Source: Candidatus Hydrogenedentota bacterium (GTDB taxonomy: Bacteria > Hydrogenedentota > Hydrogenedentia > Hydrogenedentales > GCA-2746185). Taken from it: 7,866 bases of DNA. Shown one piece after another: positions 7,049 through 7,866 of the stretch; positions within the stretch are counted from its first letter, which is position 1, and the number at the start of each line of letters is the position of its first letter. Location of the stretch: contig JASJYE010000100.1 of assembly GCA_030123645.1 (NCBI GenBank), forward strand, positions 1-7,866, read 5' to 3'. Position numbers and translations under genes: made by a program. The notes under the pieces are model-generated. The model worked only from the letters and a program-made list of their open reading frames with translations. It was not told where the DNA came from and did not search any database.

Positions 7049-7067
7049 CCAAACCGGTGGTTCCGGC
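7049..7067 (-). repeat. 19-nt intergenic motif, copy 3 (inverted)
   Basis: Read on the - strand this is GCCGGAACCACCGGTTTGG, matching 4128-4146 at 18 of 19 and 3496-3514 at 17 of 19. It makes up most of the 24-nt segment present in element copy A but absent from copy B. Confidence 0.6.
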
Positions 7068-7109
7068 CCGTCTGCGCTCGTACCTCGCTCCGCTTGGGTC
7101 TACTTTTGC

Positions 7110-7132
7110 AGGGGCTCAAAAGTCCCTTTTTT
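7110..7132 (+). terminator. Possible intrinsic terminator at the right end of element copy A
   Basis: A 6-bp stem, AGGGGC (7110-7115) with GTCCCT (7122-7127), including one G-U pair and loop TCAAAA, is followed by five more T residues (7128-7132). It could insulate the downstream gene from read-through. It overlaps the inverted end of the repeat, so the T-run may exist for that reason alone. Confidence 0.35.
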
Positions 7133-7174
7133 GCTCTGGGGACCTCGTAACATGGAGGTAAATCGGCAGCTTTT

Positions 7175-7203
7175 TTGCATTGGGCGTGGGCCCGTGGTAG
7201 AGT
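7175..7203 (+). promoter_or_regulatory. Candidate sigma-70-type promoter for the FmdB-type gene
   Basis: TTGCAT (7175-7180) and TAGAGT (7198-7203) have an ideal 17-nt spacing. The -35 box matches the TTGACA consensus at 3 of 6 positions and the -10 box matches TATAAT at 4 of 6. It lies downstream of both candidate terminators and would give a leader of about 100 nt before the GTG at 7313. Confidence 0.45.
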
Positions 7204-7259
7204 ACGTGGCTCCTGTGTAAAGAATTCTATGACAACGACATGCAGCGGACACGCGGCAT

Positions 7260-7284
7260 GGCGCGGCGCATGATACGCCGCGTC
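7260..7284 (+). promoter_or_regulatory. GC-rich hairpin in the leader of the FmdB-type gene
   Basis: CGCGGCG (7262-7268) pairs perfectly with CGCCGCG (7276-7282) around the loop CATGATA. The stem extends by a G-U pair (7261/7283) and a G-C pair (7260/7284). No T-run follows, so it is not a terminator. It lies 14 nt before the Shine-Dalgarno sequence and could stabilise or regulate the mRNA. Confidence 0.4.
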
Positions 7285-7298
7285 TTCCTGAGACCAGC

Positions 7299-7304
7299 AA
7301 GGAG
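7299..7304 (+). promoter_or_regulatory. Ribosome binding site that fixes the GTG start at 7313
   Basis: AAGGAG lies 8 nt before GTG. This supports the GTG start, from which the protein begins MPTYTYEC, the usual start of FmdB-family proteins. Confidence 0.75.
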
Positions 7305-7312
7305 TTCCCGAA

Positions 7313-7624
7313 GTGCCTACGTACACTTATGAGTGCAAGAAATGCGGTCACGAAATGGATATTTTTCACGCCATTTCAGGGAAGCCGCGTATAAAATGTG
7401 ATGAATGTGGCGGGGCGTGCCGCCGCCTGGTGGGCGCGGGCGCCGGCATCATCTTCAAGGGAAGCGGTTTTTACGAAACGGATTACAAGACGAAATCGGG
7501 TAAGCCTCCAGAAACATCGGAAAGGGATACGTCTAGCAAGGAAGGTGGCGCCGACAAGAAGGACTCCTCCAAAAAGGATGGTCAATCGACGAAGTCGGAG
7601 TCAAAATCCGCCTCGAAGGACTAA
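7313..7624 (+). CDS. FmdB-family zinc-ribbon protein
   Basis: A 103-residue protein with the FmdB-type zinc ribbon at its N-terminus: MPTYTYECKKCGHEMDIFHAI, with CxxC pairs C8/C11 and C29/C32 expected to bind one zinc ion. A glycine-rich stretch and the family-typical FKGSGFYETDYK (48-59) follow. Residues 60-103 are a low-complexity tail rich in Ser, Lys, Asp and Glu, probably disordered. The family is named after a putative regulator of formamidase genes and is widespread, but its molecular role is unresolved, so regulation of transcription is only a family label. The start is GTG with AAGGAG 8 nt upstream. The gene has its own candidate promoter and a hairpin leader and appears to be transcribed separately from the GH2-like gene. 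I see no clear terminator after it. Confidence 0.9.
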   Translation: MPTYTYECKKCGHEMDIFHAISGKPRIKCDECGGACRRLVGAGAGIIFKGSGFYETDYKTKSGKPPETSERDTSSKEGGADKKDSSKKDGQSTKSESKSASKD

Positions 7625-7811
7625 GAGCCGAGAGGCCCCTTCCTCGATCCGGGCTACCCCAGCGTCGTGAACGTTTTCTCGGACCGCACCAGCCCCCGGG
7701 AGGTGCGCATAGGAGGCCACACCTCATATATGGGTGATTCAACCGTTATCAATTGGCGTAAGCGTTCAGGTCCATGGAGGATCGCAAATATGGGGCTTAT
7801 CGCGGCAGGAT
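7625..7811 (+). other. Spacer after the FmdB-type gene, with a possible start of a further reading frame
   Basis: No convincing intrinsic terminator is seen. GAGGTG (7700-7705) pairs with CACCTC (7720-7725), placing a strong Shine-Dalgarno-like AGGAGG (7711-7716) in the loop. An ATG at 7730 follows after a long 13-nt gap and opens a frame of 45 complete codons that runs off the right edge. A second open frame starts at GTG 7734. Both frames run through the repeat copy at 7812-7866, and neither gives a recognisable protein, so I do not call a gene. Confidence 0.3.
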
Positions 7812-7866
7812 GCAAGAAAAGGGACAGACACGTCTTCGCTCGTGCCTCGCTTCGCTTGCCTCTACT
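7812..7866. mobile_element. REP/MITE-like element, copy B, cut by the window edge
   Basis: GCAAGAAAAGGGACA (7812-7826) is identical to 7030-7044, and 7831-7866 matches 7069-7104 at 31 of 36 positions. The two blocks are separated by GACA here instead of the 24-nt segment in copy A. If complete, its inverted right end should appear about 30 nt beyond the window. Confidence 0.6.

Larger units (their letters stand above)
7030..7134. mobile_element. 105-bp REP/MITE-like element with inverted ends (copy A)
   Basis: The left end GCAAGAAAAGGGAC (7030-7043) is the near-exact inverse of the right end GTCCCTTTTTTGC (7122-7134), giving terminal inverted repeats of 13-14 bp. The interior at 7069-7104 matches 7831-7866 at 31 of 36 positions, and the left end matches 7812-7826 at 15 of 15, so this is an interspersed repeat. 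No transposase is encoded. The form fits a non-autonomous element such as a MITE or a REP/REPIN mobilised elsewhere by a REP-associated (Y1) transposase. That class assignment is inference. Copy A carries 24 nt (7045-7068) where copy B has 4 nt. Confidence 0.6.

Noticed and set aside
6959..7134. Repeated GTCCCT motifs as a CRISPR array
   Set aside because: The motifs are short, unevenly spaced, in both orientations and without uniform spacers or cas genes.
7262..7282. GC-rich hairpin as a terminator
   Set aside because: No T-run follows and it lies between a candidate promoter and the gene, so a leader structure is more likely.
6832..7326. Overlapping open frames on both strands across the spacer 6892-7312
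   Set aside because: They run through repeats and a terminator, have no ribosome binding site of note and no recognisable protein features.
7730..7866. Partial gene starting at ATG 7730
   Set aside because: Shine-Dalgarno spacing is poor (13 nt), two frames are equally open, the product is unrecognisable, and the frame passes through a mobile-type repeat.

Overview
The window is a GC-rich bacterial chromosomal segment with five protein genes, all on the + strand, separated by repeat-bearing spacers. No single gene fixes the lineage. The mix is an ordinary UvrC, a DUF456 membrane protein, an FmdB-type zinc ribbon, and a very divergent glycoside hydrolase family 2 (GH2)-like protein with a C-terminal jelly-roll-like domain. 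Together with short interspersed AAAAGGGACA repeats, this resembles environmental genomes of the Planctomycetes/Verrucomicrobia/Armatimonadota or candidate-phylum type. That placement is a low-confidence inference.

Layout. (1) Positions 3-1889 hold uvrC, open at the left edge; its true start lies outside the window. (2) Its stop overlaps by 4 nt (ATGA) the start of a membrane-anchored alpha/beta hydrolase (1886-3487), which carries an unusual histone-H1-like lysine/alanine tail with KK doublets every five residues. (3) After a 43-nt gap comes a DUF456 integral membrane protein (3531-4043). These three genes look like one transcription unit. (4) Positions 4044-4290 are a non-coding spacer with several potential hairpins. 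(5) Positions 4291-6891 encode an 866-residue GH2-like multidomain protein. It lacks the usual N-terminal jelly-roll domain and the catalytic acid/base glutamate. A good intrinsic terminator follows it. (6) Positions 6892-7312 are a repeat-rich spacer with a 105-bp palindromic-ended element, a second possible terminator and a candidate sigma-70-like promoter. (7) Positions 7313-7624 encode an FmdB-type zinc-ribbon protein starting at GTG. (8) The right edge holds a second, truncated copy of the interspersed element.

Working together: UvrC acts in nucleotide excision repair. The hydrolase is translationally coupled to it, and its tail suggests attachment to DNA or another polyanion; no functional link to repair is established. 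The GH2-like gene and the FmdB-type gene appear to be separate units, since terminators and a promoter lie between them. I see no CRISPR array, tRNA, rRNA, transposase gene or recognisable defence system. The points most worth a second look are the hydrolase/H1-tail fusion, the degenerate GH2-like protein, and two interlocking families of short intergenic repeats.
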